Source of the DNA: Halomonas sp. 1513 | GTDB lineage: Bacteria; Pseudomonadota; Gammaproteobacteria; Pseudomonadales; Halomonadaceae | Reading direction: 5' to 3' | Length of the DNA: 64,000 nucleotides | Assembly (NCBI GenBank): GCA_001971685.1 | Contig: CP019326.1 | Span: 434,001 to 498,000 of the forward strand | Shown: positions 1 through 8,565 of the stretch, piece by piece | Layout of the letters: every line of letters starts with the position of its first letter | How positions within the stretch are numbered: position 1 is the first letter of the stretch | Translations under genes and position numbers: made by a program | Notes under the pieces: generated by a model | Told to the model about the DNA's origin: nothing | The model's input: the letters and a program-made list of their open reading frames with translations, nothing else | The model's database searches: none

Positions 1-49
1 CGGGCGTGAGAGCCTGCAGCTGATGATCGAGCACGCCGAGCCGCGCTGA
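1..49 (+). CDS. C-terminal end of an unidentified protein (partial)
   Basis: An open frame enters the window from the left and ends at TGA 47-49. Only the last 15 residues are visible (GRESLQLMIEHAEPR). They carry no recognisable motif, so no function can be given. The next gene on the same strand starts 33 bases later, so the two could be co-transcribed. It could also be a chance open frame, since so little is visible. Confidence 0.4.
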   Translation, partial: GRESLQLMIEHAEPR

Positions 50-82
50 ACGCCATAATCCCTATCTCACAAGGACGCATGA

Positions 83-700
83 ATGGAAGAGACCGACCTT
101 CCTCAGGATCCGCATCGCCCCTACGAAGACGTCATGGCGATGCTGCTCGGCACCCTGCTGGTGGCGCTTGGGGTGCACTTCTATAGCCAGGCGCTGCTGC
201 TCACCGGCAGCACCGCGGGCATGGCGTTTCTGGTTCAGTACGCCACCGGCTGGCGCTTCGGGGTGGTGTTCTTCGTGATCAACCTGCCGTTCTATTACCT
301 GGCGATCCGCCGCATGGGCTGGAGCTTTACCCTGCGCACCTTCGTCGCCATCGCCCTGGTGTCGCTATTCGCTGAGCTCACCGGCCGCTGGCTCGACGTG
401 GCCGCTCTCAACGCCGTCTATGCGGCGCTGATGGGCGGCAGCCTGATCGGCATCGGCATGCTGGTGCTGTTTCGCCACCGCACCAGCCTCGGCGGGATCA
501 ACATCCTCGCCCTCTACCTGCAGGACAGCCGCGGCTGGCGCGCCGGCTACGTGCAGCTGGCCGTCGATGGCCTGCTGCTGCTGATCGCCTGCTTCATGCT
601 GCCGCTGGACAAGGTGGCGCTATCGGTGATCGGCGCGCTGGTGCTCAACCTGATCGTGGCGCTGAATCATAAGCCCGGCCGCTATATGGGCGTCAGCTGA
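83..700 (+). CDS. YitT family inner-membrane protein (DUF161 type)
   Basis: A 205-residue, very hydrophobic protein with about six predicted membrane segments. A glycine-rich stretch, LLTGSTAGMAFLVQYATGW (about residues 40-58), and a second one, RHRTSLGGINILALYLQ (about 132-148), match the two internal repeats typical of YitT/DUF161 proteins. Many relatives carry an extra C-terminal soluble domain (DUF2179) that is absent here, so this is the short form. The start is preceded by AAGGA. Family function is not established; transport is only a guess. The stop codon abuts the stop of the opposing small gene at 701, leaving no spacer between the two convergent genes. Confidence 0.75.
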   Translation: MEETDLPQDPHRPYEDVMAMLLGTLLVALGVHFYSQALLLTGSTAGMAFLVQYATGWRFGVVFFVINLPFYYLAIRRMGWSFTLRTFVAIALVSLFAELTGRWLDVAALNAVYAALMGGSLIGIGMLVLFRHRTSLGGINILALYLQDSRGWRAGYVQLAVDGLLLLIACFMLPLDKVALSVIGALVLNLIVALNHKPGRYMGVS

Positions 701-778
701 TCAGCTTTTGGCCAGCCAGAACCACCAGACGATGGCGGCGATCAGCGCGAGGCCTGCGAGATTGACGATCCAGCTCAT
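701..778 (-). CDS. 25-residue membrane peptide after copA
   Basis: A tiny frame encoding [20 protein letters not shown] followed by WLAKS, i.e. one hydrophobic helix with an aromatic cluster and a positive tail. Its ATG overlaps the copA stop (ATGA), and a perfect AGGAGG lies seven bases upstream inside copA, so translation is well supported. From memory, cupredoxin-type proteins encoded beside copper ATPases often begin with a similar helix ending in WWFWL. This gene could therefore be the anchor of such a protein after loss of its soluble part, or an independent micropeptide acting on CopA. The sequence cannot decide between these. It is too short for most gene callers. Confidence 0.55.
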   Translation of the reverse strand: MSWIVNLAGLALIAAIVWWFWLAKS

Positions 779-3291
779 GAGGCGGCCTCCTGACGCGGCT
801 TCCACAGCCGCAGGCGGTTGGCGTTGCTGACCACGGTGATCGATGACAGCGACATCGCCGCCCCGGCGATCATCGGCGACAGCAGCATGCCGGTGAAGGG
901 GTAGAGCACCCCGGCGGCGATGGGGATGCACAGGCTGTTGTAGCCGAAGGCGCCCCACAGGTTCTGCTTGATATTGGTCAGCGTGGCGCGGCTGATCTCG
1001 ATGGCGTCGGCGATACCGTGCAGCGAGCCGCGCATCAGGGTGATGCCGGCGCTCTCGATGGCCACGTCGGTGCCCTGGCCGATGGCGAAGCCGACATCGG
1101 CGCGGGCCAGGGCCGGGGCGTCGTTGATGCCGTCACCGACCATGCCGACCACTTCGCCGGCCTGCTGCAGGCGTTCGATCTCGGCGTGCTTGTCCTCGGG
1201 CAGCAGCCCGGCACGGAAGTCGTCGATGCCCACCTCGCGGGCAATCGCCGCCGCAGTGTGTGGGTTGTCGCCGGTCAGCATCACGATCTTGAGGCCGTCG
1301 GCCTGCAGACGCCTGACCGCGGCCACGCTGTCGTCACGCAGCGGATCGCTGATGCCGAACAGGGCGCTGAGCCGGCCATCCACGGCCAGATAGACCACGG
1401 TGCGGGCCTGCTGCTCCAACTCGCCCGCCTTCGCTTTGCCGTGCGCCAGGTCGACGCCGGCGCCTTCCAGCAGCCGGGCATTGCCCAGCAGCAGCGGCCG
1501 ACCATCGCTGCTCTCGGCCTTGACGCCGCCGCCGGTGACGCTCTCGAAGCCGCGAATCGCGGCGGCCTCGGCGCCGCTCTCCTCGGCGTGCGTCAACAGC
1601 GCCGCGGCCAGCGGGTGCTCCGAACCGCGCTCCAGCGCCGCCACCAGGCCCAGTACGCTCTGCCGGTCGGCCTCCAGGGCCGCCTCAGGGAAAACGTGCG
1701 CCTCGGTCACCCGGGGCTTGCCCTGGGTCAGGGTGCCGGTCTTGTCGAGCACCAAGGTAGTGAGCTTGCTGGCGATCTGCAGCGCCTCGCCGCTTCTCAC
1801 CAGCACCCCGCGCTCGGCGGCCTTGCCGACCCCGATCATGGTCGAGATCGGCGTCGCCAGGCCCAGCGCGCAGGGGCAGGCGATGATCAGCACCGTGGTG
1901 GCGGTGACCAGCATATGGATTACCCGCGGCTCGGCGCCGATGTTGAACCAGGCAAGCGCGGTGAGCACGGCGATGATCATCACCGTGGGCACGAAAATGC
2001 TCGAGATGCGGTCGGCCAGGGCGCCGATCGGCGGTCGCGAGTTCTGGGCGCGGGCCACCTGTTCGGTGATCTGGCCCAGCCGCGTGTCGTCGCCGACCCG
2101 GGTGGCGCAGTAGACCAGTCCGCCCTTGCCGTTGACGGTGCCGGCGCTGACCTCGTCGCCCTCGGCCTTGCCCACCGGCAGCGGCTCGCCGGTGAGCATC
2201 GACTCGTCGATATGGCTGGCGCCTTCGACCACCTCGCCGTCCACCGGCAGGCGCTCGCCGGGACGCACGCGGATCAGGTCACCCTGGCGCACCGCATCCA
2301 GCTCGACCTCGAACTCCTCGTCGTCGCGGATCACCCGGGCGCGGAGGCTCTGCAGGTCGAGCAGGCGCCTAAGCGCCTCGCTGGTGCGGCCTCGGGCGCG
2401 CAGCTCCAGGGCATTGCCCAGCAGCACCAGGCCGATGATCATCGCCGAGGCCTCGAAGTAGATGCCGTGGGCGACCATAGGCAGCCAGGGGGCGAAGATC
2501 ACCACCGCCATGGAGTAGAGCCAGGCGGTGCCGGTGCCCATGGCGATCAGGGTGTCCATATTGGCCTGGTGGTGGCGCAGGGCCTTCCAGGCGTTGACGA
2601 AGAAGTGGCGGCCCGGCCCCAGCAGTACGGCCAGGGTCAGCAGGCCGATCAGCGCCCAGAACAGTCGGCCCATGCCCACCGGATGGGGGTGATAGACGAA
2701 CATGCTGGCCATCAGCGGCACGGCCAGCGCCAGCGACCAGGCGCTGCCGCGCAGCCGGCGGCGGTACTCGCGGGCGTCGTTACGCTGACGCGTCTGCTCG
2801 GCCTGGCGCAGGTCGAGAATCGGCTCGGCGCCGTAGCCCGCGGCCTCCACGGCGCGGATCAGGGTGTCACGTTCGGCGCGGCCGTAGACCTGGGCGGTAT
2901 GGCTGCCGAAGTTGACCGTGGCACTCTCCACGCCGGGTGCCTTGGCAAGGGCCTCCTGCACCGAGCGCACGCAGCTGGCGCAGGTCATGCCCGAGATCGC
3001 CAGGCGCTGGCTGTCGCCGCTGCGGGCCGTGGGTGTCGGGGGCGCGGCGGGTGCGTCGTCGGGACTGGCTGGCGCATCGGTGTGCATATCGCCGGGCGGA
3101 AAGCCGCTTTCCTGCAGCAGCGCATCTAGCCGTATCTCGCTTAGCCCGCTGCTCACCCACAGCCGCTTGGCGGCCGGGTCGCCCTCTACCTTGGCGTCGG
3201 GATCTTCGGCCTGCAGCGCGCGGCGTATCTTGCCGACGCAGCCCTGGCAGCTGATCCCCGGGACCCGGCGCTCGATGGGGGTATCACTCAT
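775..3291 (-). CDS. copA: copper-exporting P1B-type ATPase CopA
   Basis: An 838-residue inner-membrane pump moving Cu(+) out of the cytoplasm at the cost of ATP. Two N-terminal metal-binding domains are visible: GISCQGC (12-18, a variant of GMxCxxC) and GMTCASC (101-107). Then come the TGE actuator motif, the intramembrane CPC in [11 protein letters not shown] (about 472), the phosphorylation motif DKTGTLT (about 516) and [10 protein letters not shown] (about 720). The last helices carry YN and MSLSS, the signature of the copper subgroup P1B-1. ATG at 3291 is chosen because GGCGAGG precedes it; an in-frame ATG at 3312 would add seven residues. The start overlaps the end of the MerR gene, and the stop overlaps the 25-residue peptide, so the three form one operon. 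Confidence 0.95.
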   Translation of the reverse strand: MSDTPIERRVPGISCQGCVGKIRRALQAEDPDAKVEGDPAAKRLWVSSGLSEIRLDALLQESGFPPGDMHTDAPASPDDAPAAPPTPTARSGDSQRLAISGMTCASCVRSVQEALAKAPGVESATVNFGSHTAQVYGRAERDTLIRAVEAAGYGAEPILDLRQAEQTRQRNDAREYRRRLRGSAWSLALAVPLMASMFVYHPHPVGMGRLFWALIGLLTLAVLLGPGRHFFVNAWKALRHHQANMDTLIAMGTGTAWLYSMAVVIFAPWLPMVAHGIYFEASAMIIGLVLLGNALELRARGRTSEALRRLLDLQSLRARVIRDDEEFEVELDAVRQGDLIRVRPGERLPVDGEVVEGASHIDESMLTGEPLPVGKAEGDEVSAGTVNGKGGLVYCATRVGDDTRLGQITEQVARAQNSRPPIGALADRISSIFVPTVMIIAVLTALAWFNIGAEPRVIHMLVTATTVLIIACPCALGLATPISTMIGVGKAAERGVLVRSGEALQIASKLTTLVLDKTGTLTQGKPRVTEAHVFPEAALEADRQSVLGLVAALERGSEHPLAAALLTHAEESGAEAAAIRGFESVTGGGVKAESSDGRPLLLGNARLLEGAGVDLAHGKAKAGELEQQARTVVYLAVDGRLSALFGISDPLRDDSVAAVRRLQADGLKIVMLTGDNPHTAAAIAREVGIDDFRAGLLPEDKHAEIERLQQAGEVVGMVGDGINDAPALARADVGFAIGQGTDVAIESAGITLMRGSLHGIADAIEISRATLTNIKQNLWGAFGYNSLCIPIAAGVLYPFTGMLLSPMIAGAAMSLSSITVVSNANRLRLWKPRQEAAS

Positions 3292-3721
3292 GGCGATCGC
3301 CTCGCCTGGCATCCAGGGGCTGTGGAAAACTCTCGATCAGCCGGCACAGGCTGTGGCCGTCCGGCGTGCCGTCGGGCATGTCGGCCCAGGTGTCGAGGGC
3401 CTGCTGCATTCGCGCGGCGAGTTCCTCGAGCCGGGCGATCTTGGCGCGCACCTCGGGCAGGCGCGCGGCGAGCATGTCGCGCACCATCGGGCAGGGCGAA
3501 TCGCCGTGGTCGGCGTGCTCGAGGATCTCGCCGATCTCGCGCACGCTGAAGCCCAGCGTGCGGGCGCGCTGGATAAAGCGCAGCCGCGACAGGTCGTGCT
3601 GCCCGTACAGCTGATAGCCGTTTTCCGGGTGGCGGCGTGGGGTGAGCAGGCCTTCGCGGGTGTAGTGGCGCACCGTCTCGGCGGTGACGTCGGCGGCCCT
3701 GGCCAGTTCGCTGACTTTCAT
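3284..3721 (-). CDS. MerR family metal-responsive regulator of the copA operon
   Basis: A 145-residue MerR-type activator: N-terminal winged helix ([19 protein letters not shown]) with the ENGYQLY wing, then a long dimerisation helix. Candidate metal ligands are Cys77 (DSPCPMVR), His123 and Cys126 ([10 protein letters not shown]). Cys77 aligns with the position that is Ser77 in E. coli CueR but Cys in divalent-metal sensors such as ZntR, and there is no Cys matching CueR Cys112. It is therefore not a classic CueR, although it lies directly upstream of, and overlaps, a copper ATPase gene. A longer upstream frame exists, but ATG 3721 matches the family N-terminus. It probably also controls itself from the promoter at 3752-3783. 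Confidence 0.88.
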   Translation of the reverse strand: MKVSELARAADVTAETVRHYTREGLLTPRRHPENGYQLYGQHDLSRLRFIQRARTLGFSVREIGEILEHADHGDSPCPMVRDMLAARLPEVRAKIARLEELAARMQQALDTWADMPDGTPDGHSLCRLIESFPQPLDARRGDRHE

Positions 3722-3751
3722 GGTGCCCTCGCAAATGGACGTCGTGCCGCA

Positions 3752-3783
3752 AGTGTAAAACCTCTGGGTAACACCTAGGTCAA
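3752..3783 (-). promoter_or_regulatory. MerR-type promoter and operator of merR-copA
   Basis: Read on the minus strand there is a -35 TTGACC (3783-3778) and a -10 TACACT (3757-3752), separated by 20 bp. The overlong spacer contains a dyad, ACCTnnGnGTnACnCnnAGGT, at 3760-3780. This is the layout of promoters activated by MerR family proteins, which realign an overlong 19-20 bp spacer. E. coli copA uses 19 bp and zntA 20 bp. It lies about 30-60 bases upstream of the regulator start. Confidence 0.75.
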
Positions 3784-3849
3784 GCAACGTTGCACACGCC
3801 CGAGGAGAGCGGCGGCGAGACAGGCTAAGTCAATGAAAGTTCGAGAGAT

Positions 3850-3903
3850 CAAACGTTTGTGCGACCAAAGTATTAGAAAAAACTGCGTTAAAACAAACGT
3901 TTG
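3850..3903. promoter_or_regulatory. paired CAAACGTTTG palindromes upstream of fadL
   Basis: The perfect 10-bp palindrome CAAACGTTTG occurs at 3850-3859 and again at 3894-3903, 44 bp apart (about four helical turns), in the AT-richer gap between the merR promoter and fadL. The halves resemble the C/GAAAC...GTTTG/C half-sites described for the fatty-acid-responsive TetR regulator PsrA of Pseudomonas, but without its usual short spacer. Control of fadL by fatty acid is inferred from this resemblance and position. Confidence 0.5.
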
Positions 3904-4012
3904 GCCTTGATCCTGGCGGCGCGATGGGCGAAAAAGAGGGCCTAAGCTCTTGCCCGGTGCGGGCAAGCCAGAAAAACAGCTCCAGCCTCACCTGGAAAAG
4001 GACGTCGATAAC

Positions 4013-5314
4013 ATGCACAACAACGTCAACAAGCTCACCTGGGCCGTCGCCATCGCCGCCGCCGCCTTCGCCAGTCAGGTCAACGCCGGCGGCTACCAGA
4101 TCAACGAGCAGAGCGTCAGCGGACAGGGCTACGGCCACGCCGGGCGCAGCTCCAACGTCAACGATGCCACCATCGTCTTCGGCAACCCGGCGGGGATGTC
4201 GTTTCTGGATCGGGCGCAAGTCTCCGTCGGCGGCACGTACCTCGATGTGAGCACCGACATCGACAACGTGGAGAGCGAGGGCCAGCTTGGGGGATTCCCG
4301 ACTGGTAACATTCCAGGTTCCAGCGATGGTGATATGGTGCCTGGCACGCTCATTCCTTATGCTTTTTATGCCCAGCCGGTCAATGAGCGCTTGGCATTCG
4401 GTTTCGGCGTTTACGCGCCTTTCGGCTCCAAGACCGACTATGAGGATGGTTTCCAAGGCCGTTATTTTGGCGACTACACGGAAGTGCGTGTAATCAGCGC
4501 CCAGCCGACGGTGTCGTATCGCTTCAATGATCAACTGGCACTGGGTGTGGGTATTACCTATAACCAGGTCGACGGTGAGCTGCGCAGGCAGCTACCGGGT
4601 GATACGGCGGCACCGTTCGATCCCTCGGCAGATATCGACTCCCGCGTGGAGGGGGATGACGATGCCTGGGGCTACAATATTGGTGTGATTTATCAGCCGG
4701 TGGAAGAGACCACTTTCGGTTTGACCTATCGCTCCAAGGTTGACTACACCCTGACCGGTGACTTCAGTGCCACGGATCCTGCCGGTAATGTGGTCAGGGC
4801 TGATAGCGCAAACCTTGATCTCACGACGCCTGAGACCGTCAACTTCTCGGTGACGCAGCAGATGAGCGACCGCCTTAAACTGATGGCGGGCGCTTCCTGG
4901 GTGCGTTGGAGCCGCTTCGATCAGATTTTGGTCACAGGTAGCGAGGGTGATGTCATAACCCAGGAAACTCAGGACTATAGCAACGCTTGGGCCTTTGCAG
5001 TGGGCGGCGAGTATCAGCTCAACCCGCAGCTCGCACTGCGCGCTGGTGTGACTATCGACAATACCCCGACCAGCGACGAGTTTCGTAGCGTACGGATTCC
5101 CTCGGACGACCGCCGGATCTTCTCGGTTGGCGCTGGGTGGACGCCCACAGACGACCTGACCCTGGATTTCGCCTACTCCTACCTCACCGAGCGTGGCACT
5201 TTCGTCGATCAATCGCGGGATGATCTTTACCAAGGCCAGGGCGGGGCAACCTACTCCGCCAACTACAAAAACGAAGCCCACGGCTTCGGCGCGCAGCTGA
5301 CCTACCGCTTCTAA
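4013..5314 (+). CDS. fadL: FadL/OmpP1/TodX family outer-membrane long-chain fatty acid or hydrocarbon transporter
   Basis: A 433-residue outer-membrane beta barrel. A signal peptide (about residues 1-25, ending SQVNA before GGYQ) precedes the mature start GGYQINEQSVSGQGYGHAG. The family hallmark NPAGM follows (FGNPAGMSFL), and the protein ends in aromatic LTYRF, the signal for barrel insertion. Family members pass long-chain fatty acids or aromatic hydrocarbons through the outer membrane; the substrate cannot be read here. ATG 4013 starts the signal peptide, although the frame is open from 3950. The middle of the gene (about 4290-5130) has many more A/T-ending codons than its ends. A strong hairpin terminator follows at 5349. 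Confidence 0.9.
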   Translation: MHNNVNKLTWAVAIAAAAFASQVNAGGYQINEQSVSGQGYGHAGRSSNVNDATIVFGNPAGMSFLDRAQVSVGGTYLDVSTDIDNVESEGQLGGFPTGNIPGSSDGDMVPGTLIPYAFYAQPVNERLAFGFGVYAPFGSKTDYEDGFQGRYFGDYTEVRVISAQPTVSYRFNDQLALGVGITYNQVDGELRRQLPGDTAAPFDPSADIDSRVEGDDDAWGYNIGVIYQPVEETTFGLTYRSKVDYTLTGDFSATDPAGNVVRADSANLDLTTPETVNFSVTQQMSDRLKLMAGASWVRWSRFDQILVTGSEGDVITQETQDYSNAWAFAVGGEYQLNPQLALRAGVTIDNTPTSDEFRSVRIPSDDRRIFSVGAGWTPTDDLTLDFAYSYLTERGTFVDQSRDDLYQGQGGATYSANYKNEAHGFGAQLTYRF

Positions 5315-5348
5315 GCGATGTAGGCACAGCCAGCACGCGCAGCAAGGC

Positions 5349-5372
5349 GACACCCGGCTTCGGCCGGGTGTC
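5349..5372 (+). terminator. terminator after fadL
   Basis: A perfect 10-bp stem, GACACCCGGC paired with GCCGGGTGTC, is closed by the stable TTCG tetraloop. The following run of T is weak (GTCGTTC). Confidence 0.75.
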
Positions 5373-5513
5373 GTCGTTCAGGGCTGCCAGCGCGCCACGG
5401 GATGGCTGGCGCGGCCGGGTTTCGCTACAATGGCGCTCTTTTTCGTGCCACCGCGGCTCGGTCTTGCGCCGGGGCCGCGGTGGCCGTTTTCCCTGCAGAC
5501 TCAGGCGAGCCAC

Positions 5514-6612
5514 ATGTTGGAAACCAACCCGATTCACAATCAGATCAAGGACCTGTCCGAGCGGACAGACGTCCTGAGGGGGTATCTTTGACTATGCCGA
5601 GAAGAAGGATCGGCTAGAAGAGGTTACCCGCGAGCTGGAAGACCCCAATGTCTGGAGCGATCCGGACTATGCCCAGAAGCTCGGCAAGGAGCGCGCCTCC
5701 CTGGAGCAAATCGTCGCCACCATCGACGAGCTCGACCAGGGCCTGGCCGATAGCGCCGACCTGCTCGAGCTGGCCGAGATGGAAGAGGACGAGGGCACCG
5801 TCGAGGAGGTCCGCAAGGAGCTCGACGGCATGCAGCTGAGCCTCGAGAAGCTCGAGTTTCGGCGGATGTTCTCCGGCGAAATGGACGAGAACAACGCCTA
5901 TCTCGATATCCAGGCCGGCTCCGGTGGCACCGAGGCCCAGGACTGGGCCAACATGCTGCTGCGCATGTACCTGCGCTGGGCCGAGCACCACGGCTTCAAG
6001 GCCGAAATCACCGAGGTCTCGGCCGGCGAGGTGGCGGGCATCAAGTCGGCCACCATCCACGTCCAGGGCGATCACGCCTTCGGCTGGCTGCGCACTGAGA
6101 CCGGCGTGCACCGCCTGGTGCGCAAGAGCCCGTTCGACTCCGGCGGCCGTCGCCACACCTCGTTCGCTTCGGTGTTTCTGTCGCCGGAGGTGGACGACAG
6201 CTTCGAGGTCGAGATCAACCCCGCCGACCTGCGCACCGATACCTACCGCTCCAGCGGTGCCGGCGGCCAGCACGTCAACACCACCGACTCGGCGGTGCGC
6301 ATCACCCACGAGCCGACCGGCATCGTGGTGGCCTGCCAGAGCCAGCGCAGCCAGCACGCCAACCGCGACTTCGCCATGAAGCAGCTCAAGGCCAGGCTGT
6401 GGGAGCACGAGATGCAGAAGCGCAACGCCGCCAAGCAGGAGGCCGAGGAGTCCAAGGCCGACATCGGCTGGGGCAGCCAGATCCGCTCCTACGTGCTGGA
6501 CGATCAGCGCATCAAGGACCTGCGTACCGGCGTGCAGTCGAGCAGCTGCGACAAGGTGCTTGATGGCGATATTGACCAGTTCATCGAAGCCAGCCTCAAG
6601 CAAGGTTTGTAA
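5514..6612 (+). CDS. prfB: peptide chain release factor 2, with programmed +1 frameshift
   Basis: RF2 recognises UGA and UAA and triggers peptide release on the ribosome. The first 25 codons (from [14 protein letters not shown]) end at an in-frame TGA (5589-5591); translation resumes in the +1 frame at GAC 5590 and runs to TAA 6612, giving 365 residues, the same length as E. coli RF2. The stop-recognition tripeptide SPF is at 205-207 and the catalytic GGQ at 250-252. Residue 246, Thr in E. coli K-12, is Ser here (YRSSGAGGQ). The break is not a sequencing error or pseudogene, because the whole recoding signal is present. lysS follows after 20 bases, as in E. coli. Confidence 0.97.
5577..5592 (+). 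other. prfB: prfB autoregulatory frameshift site
   Basis: AGGGGG (5577-5582), a Shine-Dalgarno-like sequence, lies just before the slippery CTT and stop TGA followed by C (CTTTGAC, 5586-5592). This is the classic RF2 arrangement: when RF2 is scarce the ribosome pauses at UGA, the internal Shine-Dalgarno pairing strains the ribosome, and it slips to +1 and makes more RF2. Confidence 0.95.
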
Positions 6613-6632
6613 CTCTTTCAACAGGTAGCGAC

Positions 6633-8153
6633 ATGGCCGACCACGACGCCTCATCGAATAGCGCCCAGCACGACGAGAACCACCTGATCGCCGAGCGCCG
6701 CGCCAAGCTGGCGGCGCGCCGCGAGCAGGCTGCCAAGACCGGCGGCAGCGCCTTTCCCAACGACTTTCGCCGCGACAGCCTGGCCGCCGAGCTGGATGCC
6801 GAGCTGGGCGACAAGGACAAGGCCGAGCTCGAGGCCCTCGACCGCCAGGCCGCGGTCGCCGGGCGCATCATGCGCAAGCGCGGTCCGTTCATCGTGATTC
6901 AGGACGTCTCGGGGCAGATCCAGCTCTACGTCGACAAGAAGGGGCTGCCCGCCGAGGTGCTCGAGGACATCAAGGGATGGGATATCGGCGACATCGTCGC
7001 CGGTCGCGGGCCGGTGCACAAATCGGGCAAGGGAGACCTCTACGTGATGATGGTCGAGGCCACGCTGCTGACCAAGAGCCTGCGGCCGCTGCCCGACAAG
7101 TTCCACGGCCTCACCGACATGGAAGCGCGCTACCGCCAGCGCTACGTCGACCTGATCATGAACCCCGAGTCGCGCAAGGCCTTCGAGGTGCGCGCCGGGG
7201 TGATCGCCTCGATTCGCCGCTTCTTCGAGGCGCGCGGCTTCATGGAGGTCGAGACGCCGATGCTGCAGCCGATCCCCGGCGGTGCCGCGGCGCGGCCGTT
7301 CATCACCCACCATAATGCGCTGGATATCGACATGTACCTGCGCATCGCGCCGGAGCTGTATCTCAAACGCCTGGTGGTGGGCGGCTTCGAGCGGGTCTTC
7401 GAGATCAACCGCAACTTCCGCAACGAGGGGCTGTCGACGCGCCACAACCCCGAGTTCACCATGCTCGAGTTCTACTGGGCCTATGCGGACTACCTGGATC
7501 TGCTCGACATCACCGAGGAGATGATCCGCAACGCCGCCCAGGAAGTGCTGGGCACCACCTCGGTGGTGTATCAGGGCACCACCTATGAGTTCGGCCAGCC
7601 GTTCCGCCGCCTGACCATGCGTCAGGCGATCCTCGAGTATGGCGAGGGCATCAGCGACGCCGATCTCGACAGCCGCGAAGCCGCAGCAGCCGTGGCCGAG
7701 CGCCTGGGCATCCAGGTCAAGCCGAGCTGGGGGCTGGGCAAGCTGCACACCGAGATCTTCGAGGAGGTCGCCGAGCATCGCCTCGACCAGCCGACCTTTA
7801 TCATCGAGTACCCGGCCGAGGTCAGCCCGCTGGCGCGGCGCAACGACGCCAACCCCTTCGTCACCGACCGCTTCGAGTTCTTCGTCGGCGGCCGCGAGAT
7901 CGCCAACGGCTTCTCGGAGCTCAACGATGCCGAGGACCAGGCCGAGCGCTTCCGCGAGCAGGCCGCCGAGAAGGACGCTGGCGACGTCGAGGCGATGTAC
8001 TACGACGCCGACTACGTGCGCGCCCTCGAGTACGGCCTGCCGCCGACCGCTGGCGAGGGCATCGGTATCGACCGGCTGGTGATGCTGTTCACCGACAGCG
8101 CCTCGATCCGCGATGTGCTGCTGTTCCCGGCCATGCGCCCGGAAGCCGACTAA
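6633..8153 (+). CDS. lysS: lysyl-tRNA synthetase, class II
   Basis: A 506-residue cytoplasmic enzyme charging tRNA-Lys. The N-terminal OB-fold anticodon domain (about residues 70-160, [20 protein letters not shown]) precedes a class II catalytic core with motif 1 around [18 protein letters not shown], motif 2 [19 protein letters not shown] and motif 3 [11 protein letters not shown] near the end. The length matches E. coli LysS. It follows prfB by 20 bases and has AGGTAG upstream of its ATG, so it is likely translated from the prfB transcript. Confidence 0.97.
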   Translation: MADHDASSNSAQHDENHLIAERRAKLAARREQAAKTGGSAFPNDFRRDSLAAELDAELGDKDKAELEALDRQAAVAGRIMRKRGPFIVIQDVSGQIQLYVDKKGLPAEVLEDIKGWDIGDIVAGRGPVHKSGKGDLYVMMVEATLLTKSLRPLPDKFHGLTDMEARYRQRYVDLIMNPESRKAFEVRAGVIASIRRFFEARGFMEVETPMLQPIPGGAAARPFITHHNALDIDMYLRIAPELYLKRLVVGGFERVFEINRNFRNEGLSTRHNPEFTMLEFYWAYADYLDLLDITEEMIRNAAQEVLGTTSVVYQGTTYEFGQPFRRLTMRQAILEYGEGISDADLDSREAAAAVAERLGIQVKPSWGLGKLHTEIFEEVAEHRLDQPTFIIEYPAEVSPLARRNDANPFVTDRFEFFVGGREIANGFSELNDAEDQAERFREQAAEKDAGDVEAMYYDADYVRALEYGLPPTAGEGIGIDRLVMLFTDSASIRDVLLFPAMRPEAD

Positions 8154-8192
8154 CGGGGCGCCTGGGGCAGCTGTAAGGCGAGGCGCGGCGCA

Positions 8193-8259
8193 TCAGAGCC
8201 AGACGGGCAAGGCAAAAGCGAACCTCATTCTTAAGGGGCGGAGTAAAGCCGAGCTCTGA
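8193..8259. repeat. short structured repeat, partial relative of the maeA-acnA element
   Basis: In the gap after lysS, 7-bp arms TCAGAGC (8193-8199) and GCTCTGA (8253-8259) enclose AAGCGAACCTCATTCTTAAGG (8216-8236, 21 bases). That stretch matches 32709-32729 at 19 of 21 positions. It is therefore another copy, or a piece, of the element between maeA and acnA. Confidence 0.45.
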
Positions 8260-8293
8260 AAGCTAAGCACGTTGCAACGAGCGTTGAGGGGCG

Positions 8294-8469
8294 CCGGGGA
8301 CAGGCCGAAGAGGAGGTTTGCGCCTTGGGTGAGGAGCATGTCTCCGAACGGGCTGGCCATGGATGGCCAGCCCCGGTCCTGCAAGCGGAGCAGGATGCGA
8401 GAGCGCAGCAGGGCGCAAGGTAGCGTACAGGGATGTATTTACAGCGCCTCCTCGCAGGCCTGTCGACGG
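8294..8469 (+). repeat. dispersed structured intergenic repeat, copy A (long form)
   Basis: The 412-base gap between lysS and the next gene holds the longest copy of a repeat found four times here (also 23113, 28218, 61604). Ends are CCGGGGACAGGCC (8294-8306) and GGCCTGTCGACGG (8457-8469), inverted relative to each other, each followed inward by a GAGGAGG-type block. TTGCGCC (8318) pairs with GGCGCAA (8412). Inside that are two further hairpins, one being GGCTGGCCAT/ATGGCCAGCC. This copy is 176 bp because its centre is 81 bp longer than in the others. TACA-GGGA-TGTA forms the side hairpin. It has no coding potential I can support. Confidence 0.8.
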
Positions 8470-8565
8470 ATCAGCCCCGTCTTGTTGCCTCAACGATGGG
8501 AAGTATTGGTAACCCAGGCTTGCAGCGCCCATAATGGTCGGCGTTTCGCCGTCGAGGAGATCGTG

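Noticed and set aside
1018..3129. A 703-codon open frame on the plus strand opposite copA
   Set aside because: Its product is a His/Gln/Gly-rich string with no domain. In this GC-rich DNA, long open frames opposite real genes are common, and copA on the other strand is certain.
3830..4534. A minus-strand 234-codon frame covering the fadL start
   Set aside because: It would remove the fadL upstream region, has no recognisable domain, and overlaps the clear fadL signal peptide.
5514..5591. prfB as a pseudogene because of the early TGA
   Set aside because: The stop is part of the known RF2 recoding signal and the +1 frame continues to a full-length, complete protein.
8154..8565. Start of the acidic hypothetical gene at 8272, inside the repeat
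   Set aside because: The frame is open, but the repeat sequence also occurs in other gaps with no coding role; AGGAGA before ATG 8566 marks the real start.
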